Origin: Rhodothermales bacterium
GTDB taxonomy: Bacteria > Bacteroidota > Rhodothermia > Rhodothermales > Bin80
NCBI GenBank assembly: GCA_951812585.1
Contig: OX638318.1
Coordinates: 1,176,819 to 1,240,818 of the forward strand
Direction: 5' to 3'
DNA length: 64,000 bases
Shown in pieces: positions 1-8,634 of this stretch. The translations under genes were made by a program, and so were the position numbers. Below the pieces are notes generated by a model that was not told the DNA's origin, did not search any database, and saw nothing but the letters and a program-made list of their open reading frames with translations. Each line of letters begins with the position of its first letter. The stretch's first letter is position 1.

Positions 1-1330
1 GGGTCAGTAGCTTGACCCCTGAACCGTCCAGTCCCACACGGTAGAGGTACTCGAAGTATGGGTCGCCCAGTTCACGCCCATTGCCCACGAAGTAGACGAC
101 CCGTTCGTCCTCGTCCACGCGCAGCACGTCGAGGACGTTCCACTCCCCACCGGTGACCTGATTCTTCAGGCTGCCGGTTTCGAGATCGTAGAGATACAAA
201 TGCCCCCAGTCGTCCCGCTGGGAGTGCCAGAGGATCTCGCTGCTCGCCGGGAGGAGACGCCAATTGGCTTGCCAGACTCCCGTATTGACGAAAGTCTCGG
301 CTCGTTCGACGAAAAGGTCTCTCACTTCTCCAGATTCGGGGTCGGCGACGCGGACGGTGGCTTCCTTGTGGTCGCGCGAGGTGGAGACGAAGAAAAGCTG
401 GGATCCATCGGCGCTCCACTCGACATCGGCAAAGCCCCCGCCGCAGAAGATGTGGTCGCACACCGAGGAGCGGTGAGGGTCGGGGGGTATCTGCAGGCGC
501 ACGACGCGACTCTCGTCAGGAGCGTCCACGTCGATCACGACCCGCTCAATGCGGAAGATGACGCTGTCCCCAGGAAGAGGATACCGCCACGCTTCCAGTT
601 CCGGATGCCCGACATTCGTGGACACCAGATACATCATCCCGACACCCCGCGCGTCGTGCTGGAAGGTGGCGATCCTGCGAGAATCGGGCGACCAACTGAG
701 GACCGGCCGGGGACTGCGCGCCCAGCCCGCGTTGTTGGTGGCGTAACCGAAGTCCTCGATGCCATCGGAGGTGAGTCGGGTTTCGTCGCCCGTCTCCAGG
801 TTGCGGACCCAGAGGTTGTGATCGCGAATGAAGGCGGTCAGGCGGCCGTCAGGTGAGGTCACTCCGGGACCTCGGGGGGATGGGGCTGCCGCCGTGGGGT
901 CGGTCTCTTCCCGACACTGGTAGGCTCGGAGGTCGCAGCGGTAAAATCCTTCCCGTAGTTGCAGGTGGACTGAATCCGAATCGCGCTCCAAATGGATACT
1001 CCGAACGGGAAGGGCAAAGGGATCGGGGGCAGCGCCGGAGGCTTCTCGCAGTGCCTCTGCCAGCCGCGCGTGATCGAAAGCGACACGGCGGATCCCGGCG
1101 GACGGGTCCGCCAGCATGTACTCGCCGCCGTCCCGGGTGGAGATCCGGTACCAGAACCTGTCGCCGTCCAGCCAGTTCGGAGTTACCCACCAACGCATCA
1201 TCATCGGAGCCGTGTAGAGGAGCCGTTCCGCACGAGCGTAGTCCTCGGCTGTGAGAGCTTCCTGGGCCTGGGTGGTGAAGGTTGGGGAAACAAGGTTCAC
1301 GCCGAGGAGGATTGCCAGGGTTCGAATCAT
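1..1330 (-). CDS. S9 family peptidase (DPP IV-type), N-terminal part, cut by window edge
   Basis: An uninterrupted frame of 443 codons starts at ATG 1330 and runs off the left edge. It begins with a Sec signal peptide (MIRTLAILLG..., cleavage near TQAQ, residue 23). The rest is beta-propeller sequence typical of the DPP IV N-terminal domain, with repeated blade motifs such as SWSPDSRRIATF, VEWSADGSQLFFVS and ILWHSQRDDWGHLYLYD. The C-terminal alpha/beta-hydrolase domain with the Ser-Asp-His triad lies outside the window. A purine-rich GGAAAGG sits just upstream of the start. Known role of the family: periplasmic or secreted removal of dipeptides from peptides. The peptidase assignment rests on propeller similarity alone, because no catalytic residue is visible here. 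Confidence 0.85.
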   Translation of the reverse strand, partial: MIRTLAILLGVNLVSPTFTTQAQEALTAEDYARAERLLYTAPMMMRWWVTPNWLDGDRFWYRISTRDGGEYMLADPSAGIRRVAFDHARLAEALREASGAAPDPFALPVRSIHLERDSDSVHLQLREGFYRCDLRAYQCREETDPTAAAPSPRGPGVTSPDGRLTAFIRDHNLWVRNLETGDETRLTSDGIEDFGYATNNAGWARSPRPVLSWSPDSRRIATFQHDARGVGMMYLVSTNVGHPELEAWRYPLPGDSVIFRIERVVIDVDAPDESRVVRLQIPPDPHRSSVCDHIFCGGGFADVEWSADGSQLFFVSTSRDHKEATVRVADPESGEVRDLFVERAETFVNTGVWQANWRLLPASSEILWHSQRDDWGHLYLYDLETGSLKNQVTGGEWNVLDVLRVDEDERVVYFVGNGRELGDPYFEYLYRVGLDGSGVKLLT

Positions 1331-1489
1331 TGAGGACCTTTCCTTGCTTCGTGCTCTTGTAGGTGCTCACGCCTCAGCTTCTCCTCGGCGTTGAACTCTC
1401 CGCCCCGGATATCCACTAGCAGGCCGTGGAAGAAGTGGCCCGCCGGGGAGCCGGTTGTGGAAGCGGTAAGAACGACATGATCGCGGTTT

Positions 1490-1750
1490 TGTTGTGCAAG
1501 AGGCGGCCGCCGCTGCGAGGCCCTGCAGGCCACGCGGGGTGCCGAAGCCGAAGCATGTGCGCATCACCAGCGAAAGGTTGAAGGCCGCGGCGTGAACGAG
1601 CGTCCGTTTCGGATCTCCTCCTGCCCGCGAACGTGGACGCGGCGCAACCCTCCGCTTCCGAGCAGGTGTGCGAACGTCCGCTCCAGCTTCTCCCCGCGCT
1701 CGCGCAGCAGCCGCTTTCCCCGCTTGCCCTTCCAGTTCCGGCGGCCCTAC
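1490..1750 (-). pseudogene. IS1182-like transposase C-terminal remnant, frameshifted
   Basis: Reading leftwards, the fragment encodes RRNWKGKRGKRLLRERGEKL and then ERTFAHLLGSGGLRRVHVRG in one frame. After QEEIR a one-base shift leads to KRTLVHAAAFNLSLVMRTCF. This is the usual C-terminal end of IS1182/IS5-type DDE transposases, which carry a conserved FAH...G-G-RR-H-RG...HAA-FNL pattern. The N-terminal two thirds, with the first two catalytic aspartates, are missing. The remnant stops at about 1755, where unrelated mobilisation-type sequence begins on the other strand. It is dead on both counts: truncation and frameshift. Confidence 0.75.
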
Positions 1751-1780
1751 GTGAAGCTGTCGAGAGAGTGAGGAAGCTGT

Positions 1781-2002
1781 ATGACAGACTTGGAGCGGCG
1801 GCTGATGGCGGCCTTGGAGAGGTTGTCCGCGCAGTGCGGGAAGGAACAGCGGCGGCAGTCCGGGCAGGTCGAAGCCTTGCGGCGGCAGGTCGAGCGGCTG
1901 AGCGGGGAGAACGAAGCCTTGCAGATGTGAATCGAGCGACTCGACGGGCAAGTGACACGCTTGGCCGAGTGCTACGGGACGCTCGCTGCGACCTTGTGCT
2001 GA
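1781..2002 (+). pseudogene. MbeD/MobD-like mobilisation protein with an in-frame TGA
   Basis: ATG 1781 follows a good ribosome site (GAGGAAGC). It opens a 49-residue frame starting MTDLERRLMAALERLSAQ and continuing as a charged coiled coil (QVEALRRQVERLSGENEAL). TGA stops it at 1928-1930, but the same frame continues with IERLDGQVTRLAEC to TGA 2000. The start and heptad pattern resemble MbeD/MobD entry-exclusion proteins of ColE1-type plasmids (MTELE...LL-ALEQL). The gene sits alone beside a transposase remnant, with no mobA or mobC at this site. Family identity is by eye on a short coiled coil, so it is moderate. Confidence 0.45.
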
Positions 2003-2315
2003 TGGTGACGGTAATGCGCCAGCGCGGGCCGCACGACCGCGATCATGGTCCAAGCCGCTGATGAACGACTCCGTCAGCGGGAGCGGCGGGCCGACTTCCC
2101 CTCAGGGTGCGTCGTGAAGACAATTCCGGCACGAATCCCCACCCGCGGCCGATGCTCGAATCGCTCGAAAACCGTCCGGCGACTTCCGATGCAGTCGCCT
2201 GGATTCCAGCACAGAATCGGATATCTAAAGTGATACAGCAGTCGATTCGATGTACGCTAATCTGTTGTGTACCCAAAAGTTGCGTTTTTTTTTCGAGCAG
2301 TCCATCACGGACTTT
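2003..2315. other. intergenic, no gene seen
   Basis: No coding signal was found between the mobilisation relic and the end of rnd. A T-run at about 2285-2293 is followed by a short plus-strand hairpin (AGTCC/GGACT, 2299-2313) and five Ts. This could be a weak terminator for plus-strand transcripts entering rnd from the left. In the minus orientation it is not followed by Ts. Confidence 0.4.
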
Positions 2316-3458
2316 TTACACCCGCGCAGGCAGGCCTTGGGCATCAATGGCAACGCCGAACTCGCCCCTGAGCAGCTGATCCAGCGCGCGCCCCGCGAAT
2401 TCGTAGCGCCAGCCCGTGCGCAGCGGACTGCCCTGACCCGCCACATGAGCGTGAATGTCCTTTTTGGACGCCACCAGGGCAGAATCCACACCCGAAGCCA
2501 TCGCCTGGCCACGAACAAACGCCATGGATAGATAGACCCGCGCCTCATAGGCGTCGTCCCTTGGCCGCGTGGCAGGAGGCTCCGGATAATCCTCGGGCGA
2601 CAGTTCACGCACCGATCGCAATACGCGGATGAGCTGCGCCCCATGCTGGTCCAGAAACCCGGCCGGCAATGCCCTGATGCGCTGGAGCTGCCGCATGCCC
2701 TGCGGAAGACTACGCGCCAGAGACGCTACCGCTTTGTCCGGCAGCACCCATTGCCGCGGCGTATCTGTGTGCCGGGCGACATCCTCCCGCCATGCGGCGA
2801 CAGCCCGCGCCGCTGCGCGCTGCTTTCCGGTCATCCGTCCCAGCCTGCCAATCCGCAGGTAAGCCGCGCGCGCATCGGCTGGCTCATAGTAGTCCGCTCG
2901 TTCGTAGGTGACCATCTCTTCCCGCAGCCATCGTGCACGGTCCCGGCGCTTGATGCGCGCCTCAAGCACGCGGTATGCCTCGCACAGATGCCGCACATCC
3001 TCTCGGGCGTAGGCCAGCTGCTTGCGGGTGAGCGGCCTTCGAAGCCAGTCGGTCCAGGTTTCCGACTTGGACAACCGCAGTCCAAAGAGCTCCGCCACAA
3101 GGTTGGCCAGCGAAATGCTGCCGGAAAGTCCGACGAAACCCGCGGCGCACTGCGTGTCAAAGATGTTCTTCGGCACTGTTCCCGTAGCCGACTGGAGCAG
3201 TGCCAGGTCTGTTTTGGGATCATGCAACACCTTGACGACGCCTGCGTGGCCCACCAGCGGCTTCAGCGGCGACAGGTCTCCGAGAGCGACAGGGTCAACC
3301 AAAACCACATCGTCCTGCGCCAGGCCCAGCTGAACCAGGCCCAGCTTGGGGTAATACGTGTCGCGGGTGACAAACTCCGTGTCAATCGCCACGACCCCCG
3401 CCTCCACCGCGCGCGCGGCGAACGCGCGGAGCGCTGCCGATGACTTGATCATGCTCAT
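2316..3458 (-). CDS. rnd: ribonuclease D
   Basis: A 380-aa DEDDy 3'-5' exoribonuclease that trims tRNA precursors and other small RNAs in the cytoplasm. The exonuclease domain (about residues 1-170) shows VVAIDTEF (motif I), LHDPKTDLALL (motif II, with the aspartates) and QLAYAREDVRHL (motif III with the catalytic tyrosine and aspartate). The middle and C-terminal parts match HRDC-type helical domains (WREDVARHTDTPRQWVLPDK...). The length is normal for the family. Two ATGs lie within seven bases at the start (MSMIK), and the first is taken. The small gene at 3479-3739 lies 20 bp upstream on the same strand and may share its transcript. Confidence 0.93.
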   Translation of the reverse strand: MSMIKSSAALRAFAARAVEAGVVAIDTEFVTRDTYYPKLGLVQLGLAQDDVVLVDPVALGDLSPLKPLVGHAGVVKVLHDPKTDLALLQSATGTVPKNIFDTQCAAGFVGLSGSISLANLVAELFGLRLSKSETWTDWLRRPLTRKQLAYAREDVRHLCEAYRVLEARIKRRDRARWLREEMVTYERADYYEPADARAAYLRIGRLGRMTGKQRAAARAVAAWREDVARHTDTPRQWVLPDKAVASLARSLPQGMRQLQRIRALPAGFLDQHGAQLIRVLRSVRELSPEDYPEPPATRPRDDAYEARVYLSMAFVRGQAMASGVDSALVASKKDIHAHVAGQGSPLRTGWRYEFAGRALDQLLRGEFGVAIDAQGLPARV

Positions 3459-3478
3459 GAAGAGGGAATTTATGGGGA

Positions 3479-3739
3479 TTACTCATATGAATTGACACGA
3501 GTGGTGCGTTCACGCTTTTCCAAGCGCTCGGTCAGCCTTTCGCGGACCTTCGGGTTCGTGGCCAGTGTCTTGGCCACATCGTTCATCATCGCGCCCTTGT
3601 AGCGCAGGTTCACGGCCCGGACATCGGGCATTGGCTTGCGGACAGGATCGCGCGCATTCCGATGCATCCCAGCGCGCGCGTCGCTGAACTGTTGCCGCAT
3701 CACTGGCAGCCGCTGAAGCCAGCCACTGAAAGGCTGCAT
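3479..3739 (-). CDS. small hypothetical protein upstream of rnd
   Basis: An 86-codon frame ends 20 bp before rnd on the same strand. The last 36 residues, from MMNDVAKTL, form a charged amphipathic helix (NPKVRERLTERLEKRER). The first 50 residues look less protein-like. No family is recognised. The true start may be the internal MMND pair. Tight spacing to rnd is the main support for it being expressed. Confidence 0.35.
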   Translation of the reverse strand: MQPFSGWLQRLPVMRQQFSDARAGMHRNARDPVRKPMPDVRAVNLRYKGAMMNDVAKTLATNPKVRERLTERLEKRERTTRVNSYE

Positions 3740-3752
3740 AAAATCCCCTGGC

Positions 3753-3775
3753 GGGCAGGCTGCACCGGCCTGCCC
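3753..3775. other. hairpin in the divergent region between the small ORF and the ImmA/IrrE gene
   Basis: GGGCAGG and CCTGCCC form a perfect 7-bp stem with a 9-nt loop. No T-run follows on either strand. It lies in the region from which the 3479-3739 frame and the 3972 gene diverge, so it may be an operator or a leader structure. Nothing more can be said. Confidence 0.3.
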
Positions 3776-3971
3776 GGCCCTACTGCGATCCTACCTGCAA
3801 CCGATCACCAACTGCCTGAAAAAGGCCAGAAAACCCTCGTTCTCACTACTAGACCAGGCACTTACTCATGACAACGGTATCCCTGGGACACTTCCTTTTT
3901 TCGCACATCTCGTACATATCGTTATTGTTGCGTTGTATCAGGTAAAGCCTGCCAGACTCGCCACTTTTGTG

Positions 3972-5180
3972 ATGCCGACCGTAAACCCTGCAATCCTCGT
4001 TTGGGCACGCGAGACCGCAGGCCTGACGCGCCAAGAAGCTGTCAGGAAGATCGGCATAGGCGATTCCCGGGACACGACGGCCGTTGACAAGCTCGCTGCG
4101 CTGGAGCGCGGTGATAAAGATCCAACACGGCCTGTTTTGCTTAAGATGGTGCGGCAATATCGCAGGCCACTACTCACCTTCTACTTGCCCCAGCCGCCGC
4201 GTAAGGGGAACCGGGGCGCCGACTTCCGTACGATTTCTGGGGCACAATCCAGCAAGATGACTCCCCTGGTCGATGCGCTCGTCCGCGATGTTCGGAGTCG
4301 GCAGAGTATGGTTCGAGCCGTGCTGGAAGCCGAGGATGAGGCTGAGCCCTTGCCGTTCGTAGGCACTTTGAAAGCGCTCGAACATGCATCAGCAGGCACT
4401 GATCAATCGATGCGCCGCGCCGTTGAGATTCTGCAACGAGTGCTCGATCTTGAACTACCCGGCCAGTACTACAAGCGGCCCGGCTCAAAAGCAGCTTTCG
4501 ATCTGCTCCGATCCAAAGCCGAGGCCGCCGGTGTATTCGTCCTGCTCAAGGGGGACTTGGGAAGTTACCATACCGCCCTCCCTGTGGATGTCTTTCGTGG
4601 TTTCGTCATCGCTGACGACATCGCCCCGTTCGTGATCATCAACAACCACGACTCGCCATCAGCCTGGTCTTTCACGCTCTTACATGAACTGGTCCACCTG
4701 CTGCTTGGCCAGACCGGCATCAGTGGAAATTTTTCTGGTACGCCAAGTGAGGTGTTCTGCAACACCGTCGCTTCGGCGTGCCTGCTGCCAGAAGCGGAGC
4801 TCGAACAGATCGGTATCAAGCCAAATCAGGACATCACCGAACAGGAACAGCATATCAACTCGTTTGCCCAGCATCGGAATCTGAGCCACACGATGGTCGC
4901 CTACCGGCTCCTGCGCTCCAAGCGCATCGATCAGCCGGCCTTTAACCACCTCCGCGACCGTTTCATCGATCGGTGGAAGAGCGAGCGCGAGAATCGACGC
5001 AAATCAGTTCGCGAATCGTCTGGCGGCCCCAGTTACTACGTCGTTCGTCGCCACCGAGTCGGAAAGGCGCTGTTGTCGCTGACTAGGCGCATGATGGGCT
5101 CTGGTGCGCTGTCCACAACCAAGGCGGCCAGAATCTTGGGTGTCAAGCCCGCGCAGGTGGGCCGTTCCCAGGCTGCCTGA
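3972..5180 (+). CDS. XRE-family regulator fused to ImmA/IrrE metallopeptidase
   Basis: A 402-aa protein from the ATG at 3972 (MPTVNPAILVWARETAGLT). An in-frame ATG at 3933 exists but adds an unlikely leader. Residues about 5-60 form a Cro/C1-type helix-turn-helix (LVWARETAGLTRQEA...LAALERGDKDPTRPVLLKM). The C-terminal half is an ImmA/IrrE (COG2856) zinc protease: LLHELVHLLLG carries HExxH, and SEVFCNTVASACLLPE supplies the downstream glutamate. The tail (YYVVRRHRVGKALL...TTKAARILGVKP) matches the usual end of this subfamily. Known relatives cleave repressors or act as antitoxins, often paired with a PIN-like DUF4411 gene. No such partner is visible downstream, so this copy appears to be an orphan. 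Confidence 0.88.
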   Translation: MPTVNPAILVWARETAGLTRQEAVRKIGIGDSRDTTAVDKLAALERGDKDPTRPVLLKMVRQYRRPLLTFYLPQPPRKGNRGADFRTISGAQSSKMTPLVDALVRDVRSRQSMVRAVLEAEDEAEPLPFVGTLKALEHASAGTDQSMRRAVEILQRVLDLELPGQYYKRPGSKAAFDLLRSKAEAAGVFVLLKGDLGSYHTALPVDVFRGFVIADDIAPFVIINNHDSPSAWSFTLLHELVHLLLGQTGISGNFSGTPSEVFCNTVASACLLPEAELEQIGIKPNQDITEQEQHINSFAQHRNLSHTMVAYRLLRSKRIDQPAFNHLRDRFIDRWKSERENRRKSVRESSGGPSYYVVRRHRVGKALLSLTRRMMGSGALSTTKAARILGVKPAQVGRSQAA

Positions 5181-5599
5181 ATCCGACGCTTGATTCGCGT
5201 GGCCTCTTGCGCGTCCTTGATGTAACGCATCACATTGGTGCGTTTGCGCCATTGGCAGCGCTGGAATGTGGGTGCAGAGCTTCATCAGGAGTCGCCGCGA
5301 AGTCATCGGGGCGCCATCGGGGCCTCTGACGGCACCTCAGTGCTTTCCAAAACAGGCTGGAGGGATTCATATGACCGAAAAGGAATGGTGGAGGCTATAG
5401 TCCACCACACACACAGCAACTCACCGAAATTCAACTGAGAATGGTGCAATCCCCAGCACAACGAAGCCATCGTCAAGTCAACCTCGCACAGCGATACTGC
5501 CGGCGCGCATCGCGGCAGGTGGACCCCGCGCGCCTTTTCTGCGTTAACCTGGCGACTGCTATTTTTCGTTTCGATTCGCCCTGACCGTCCGAGATTCAC
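5181..5599. other. intergenic, no gene seen
   Basis: About 420 bp between the ImmA/IrrE gene and the ferredoxin gene. I could not find a supported gene in it, and the short frames on the minus strand overlap the end of the upstream gene. The last 60 bp must hold the fdxA promoter. Confidence 0.5.
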
Positions 5600-5941
5600 A
5601 TGCCCTACGTAGTTGCAGAGCCGTGCATCAACTGCAAACACACGGACTGCGTTGAAGTGTGCCCCGTGGACTGTTTCTACGAAGGGCCCAACTTCTTGGT
5701 TATTCACCCGGACGAGTGCATCGATTGCAACGCCTGTGTCCCTGTCTGCCCGGTGGAGGCCATCTTTCCTGACGATGAGTTGCCCGAAGAGTGGGCGCAC
5801 TACACCGAGTGGAATCAGTACTTGGCAGAACGATGGCAGGATTCCGGCTACAACATCGTAGAGCGCAAGGAACCGCTGGACGATGCCGAAGAATGGAAGA
5901 CGCGTGCAAAGTCCGAAGAGGACATCTTGGACTGGGAATAG
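5600..5941 (+). CDS. fdxA: 7Fe ferredoxin
   Basis: A 113-aa soluble electron carrier. Two cysteine clusters are visible: [17 protein letters not shown] (residues 9-25) and [15 protein letters not shown] (about 40-54). In FdxA-type proteins this arrangement holds one [3Fe-4S] and one [4Fe-4S] cluster. The acidic C-terminal extension ([20 protein letters not shown]) is typical of the longer FdxA form. It is monocistronic, and the downstream protease gene converges on it, with stop codons about 55 bp apart. The redox partner cannot be told from context. Confidence 0.93.
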   Translation: MPYVVAEPCINCKHTDCVEVCPVDCFYEGPNFLVIHPDECIDCNACVPVCPVEAIFPDDELPEEWAHYTEWNQYLAERWQDSGYNIVERKEPLDDAEEWKTRAKSEEDILDWE

Positions 5942-5996
5942 CGCTGCACAGCACGAGCTGCAGAGCTGCCGGAGCGATGTGCTTCCAGAGCGTTGA

Positions 5997-8459
5997 CTAC
6001 CGGAGCAGCATCAGCGGCTTTGTCATCTGCTGACCGCCCGCCGTTAAGCGAACGAAATACACCCCGCTCGGGTGATCGGAAAGGTCCAGCGGGATGGCGT
6101 AGGAAGCCGCAGCCTGCGCGCGATCGACGAGCGTTGCTACGCGCTGACCTAGCAGGTTGTACACTTCCAGGCGTACGGGGAGGTGGCCCAATAGGTCATA
6201 GCGGAGCGTTGTGCGCCCCCGAAAGGGATTCGGATAGTTGCTGAGCGCGAGCGCCGCAGCGGGCAGCGCTGCCTGTTCAATACTAGTGCTGATGGCCAGC
6301 GCCGCTTCAGTGATGGACCACGATTCGTTCGTGGCGAGCCCGCCTGCGGTCGCGAGGTCTATTCGTATGTCCACGATGCTGCCCGCATAGGAAGCAAGAT
6401 CGAAAACCGAGCCCTGACTGCTGCTGCCCGTGAACACGCGCTCTCCCGCCATCGTATGGGTTACGCCCGGATCATAGCTGCCGGCATAGCCACCGACCGG
6501 GTCAACGACATGCCAGGTGTTTCCATCATCCGAGGAGATCTTGACATTGCCACCGCTCGTATTTCCGAACTCGTACTCATGCGCTATCCCAAGCGTGATC
6601 TCCCCGGCATAGAACGGCAGCACCAGCGGGAGCAGTTCCAGCGTTGACACCTCATCAGTGCCTGAACGGGTTGCCTCGTACCCGCCGCCCGGCCGCACAT
6701 CCCAAAGCCCCCAGGGGGTAGCCAGCTGCAAAGCGTCGACTTCACGGACCAGAAAACCACGTTCTCCAAGTATGCTGAGGAGCGTGTTCTGATCGGCGCC
6801 GCCGAAGCGATCCAGATCCGCTTGCACCAATGCTTCCGCCGCATCCACAAACGTTGTTCCTCCGCCCAGGTAGGCATACCCGATGAGGTTCAACTGATCT
6901 GTTCGCCGCTTGCCCAGTTCGTCGTAGATCTCCATCAAGGTCGTGGCCCAGATGAGCCCGTCGTCGTAGATATCGCAAAAGCCTTGGGCGTCTACGCAGC
7001 TAAATCCATCCGGATAGGTTCGCGTGGAGCCGAGCCTGCGCCCGGACCAGGTTTCGTTGCCATCCCAAGTAAAGACATGCCGCCAGTCACCCGACGGTAC
7101 CGTCCCATCCTCCATCAGGCCGCGCGTATAAGAGACAGCCCAATAGTCGGCCCACCCCTCATGCAGAGCTGCACCTTCGCCAAAAAAGGAGATGGTCGGA
7201 GCCAGATCGTAAAGAAGCGCATGGGCATACTCGTGCACAATCACTTCTGCATCTTCACCGTCGTCCACGCCTCCGTCTCCGAATCTGAGTTGGTTCAGGT
7301 GCGGATAGAATGCTGAATTGTCCTGGGATCCTTCGCCATGTGGATTGGCTGCCACACCCCCAGCCTGAATGTCTCGCCCAACGTCAAGACTCTGCACATA
7401 GCGCTGGCTGGTGTCAATGTGGTAGTAGACCTGAACGGCCTCAAAGTGCTGATCGCTGCGCAGGAACACGAAGCTGTCAGGCGCAGCCATCGCCGGCGGT
7501 GAGTAGCTCGCACCCGCCGTCCCGTCAATGACTACATAGGGTCCTTCGAGGCGATACTTGCCATCGGAGCCTTGCGTAATGTCCCGCAGCGATACTTCGA
7601 CACGCTCGTTGTTGAGCGCATCCGAATCCGCATCATTGTTGTCAGTATAGTCCCCGCCATACGGAACACCCGCGCTGGTGATGGGATCGGGAATCCAAGC
7701 CATGCCCTTGCCATCAATCCGGCGATGGGCATGCGTGCTGTCGGGATCGTGGCGGCGCATGACACGGTCCGCAAGGTGGATGGCCTTCCCTGTTTGTGCA
7801 TTGAGCAGCACCTCCCATTCCCCTGGCGCCCCGCTGGGCCAGGCGATCACGCGCCACGCCAGAACCGGTTCGGCGCGAGGATACACTACCAGTTCCGGCG
7901 TCGATGCCTGGGCACTCTGCGGCGCGATCAGCTGCCGTGCCAGCTCGCTAGCTTCGCGGGCGGACACGCTCGGTGTGGGGCTAATACGGGCGGCGCGTTC
8001 AAGATGCGACGCATAGGTGCTGAATACCATTGTGGGCCGTCCATGCGGCCCAAGGTTGACCTTGACCGTTCGCCCGTGCACCGGCACGCCGCCATAGGTC
8101 TGCTGGAAGGTCAGGTGCGTGCTGTATTCGGTTCGCACTTCCGCTACGAGTACCAGATCGTCAGCCGAGTCCCAGCCGAACTGCTCGCGGGCCCCCCGCA
8201 TCCAGGCGCGCGCCGTCAACTCAGGCGTGTCCAGCACTGCACCCGCCCACTGCAAGCGGTAGGCGGCACGGAGTACACGCGCGTCCAGGTCCAGGCGACC
8301 CCCTGGCAGTCGCGCCGTTCGAAACCTCTGCGTTGGATCCACATCCACCACCAGTGCACGGGACGCTGCCGGCAGCGCTCGAAATGCTGCGCTCTGACGC
8401 TGTGCGGACGCAGAACCAGCCAGGACGAAGACAGCAACAAGTACCAGTAGTGACTGCTT
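5997..8459 (-). CDS. secreted M36/thermolysin-like metalloprotease with T9SS tail
   Basis: 820 aa from ATG 8459, the start that gives a clean signal peptide (MKQSLLVLVAVFVLAGSASA). An FTP-type propeptide segment follows (residues about 110-160, LTFQQTYGGVPVHGRTVKV). The peptidase domain carries HEYAHALLYD (HExxH, near residue 410) and the third zinc ligand in EGWADYWAVSY. The C-terminal 80 residues hold the T9SS type A sorting domain (LSNYPNPFRGRTTLRYDL...YNLLGQRVATL...SGVYFVRL), which predicts export through the type IX system and surface attachment or release. It probably degrades extracellular protein. M36 rather than M4 is suggested by the layout, but the two are hard to separate by eye. 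Confidence 0.88.
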   Translation of the reverse strand, partial: KQSLLVLVAVFVLAGSASAQRQSAAFRALPAASRALVVDVDPTQRFRTARLPGGRLDLDARVLRAAYRLQWAGAVLDTPELTARAWMRGAREQFGWDSADDLVLVAEVRTEYSTHLTFQQTYGGVPVHGRTVKVNLGPHGRPTMVFSTYASHLERAARISPTPSVSAREASELARQLIAPQSAQASTPELVVYPRAEPVLAWRVIAWPSGAPGEWEVLLNAQTGKAIHLADRVMRRHDPDSTHAHRRIDGKGMAWIPDPITSAGVPYGGDYTDNNDADSDALNNERVEVSLRDITQGSDGKYRLEGPYVVIDGTAGASYSPPAMAAPDSFVFLRSDQHFEAVQVYYHIDTSQRYVQSLDVGRDIQAGGVAANPHGEGSQDNSAFYPHLNQLRFGDGGVDDGEDAEVIVHEYAHALLYDLAPTISFFGEGAALHEGWADYWAVSYTRGLMEDGTVPSGDWRHVFTWDGNETWSGRRLGSTRTYPDGFSCVDAQGFCDIYDDGLIWATTLMEIYDELGKRRTDQLNLIGYAYLGGGTTFVDAAEALVQADLDRFGGADQNTLLSILGERGFLVREVDALQLATPWGLWDVRPGGGYEATRSGTDEVSTLELLPLVLPFYAGEITLGIAHEYEFGNTSGGNVKISSDDGNTWHVVDPVGGYAGSYDPGVTHTMAGERVFTGSSSQGSVFDLASYAGSIVDIRIDLATAGGLATNESWSITEAALAISTSIEQAALPAAALALSNYPNPFRGRTTLRYDLLGHLPVRLEVYNLLGQRVATLVDRAQAAASYAIPLDLSDHPSGVYFVRLTAGGQQMTKPLMLLR

Positions 8460-8634
8460 CATCGCAAATTGGAATATCGAACGCATGGCACCGCGGGCTA
8501 TGCGCGCACGCACGCCATGCTGTTCGTTATGCTTCGCATCGTGCTACTGCCGTTTGCGATGGTTTGCTGTCGACGCGGGCAAACGAGCATCAGCCGTCTA
8601 TAGGCATGGTATTCAAAGAATTTGCGAAACAGGC

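Noticed and set aside
2299..2317. Intrinsic terminator for rnd
   Set aside because: The hairpin is followed by Ts only on the plus strand, while rnd is transcribed from the minus strand.
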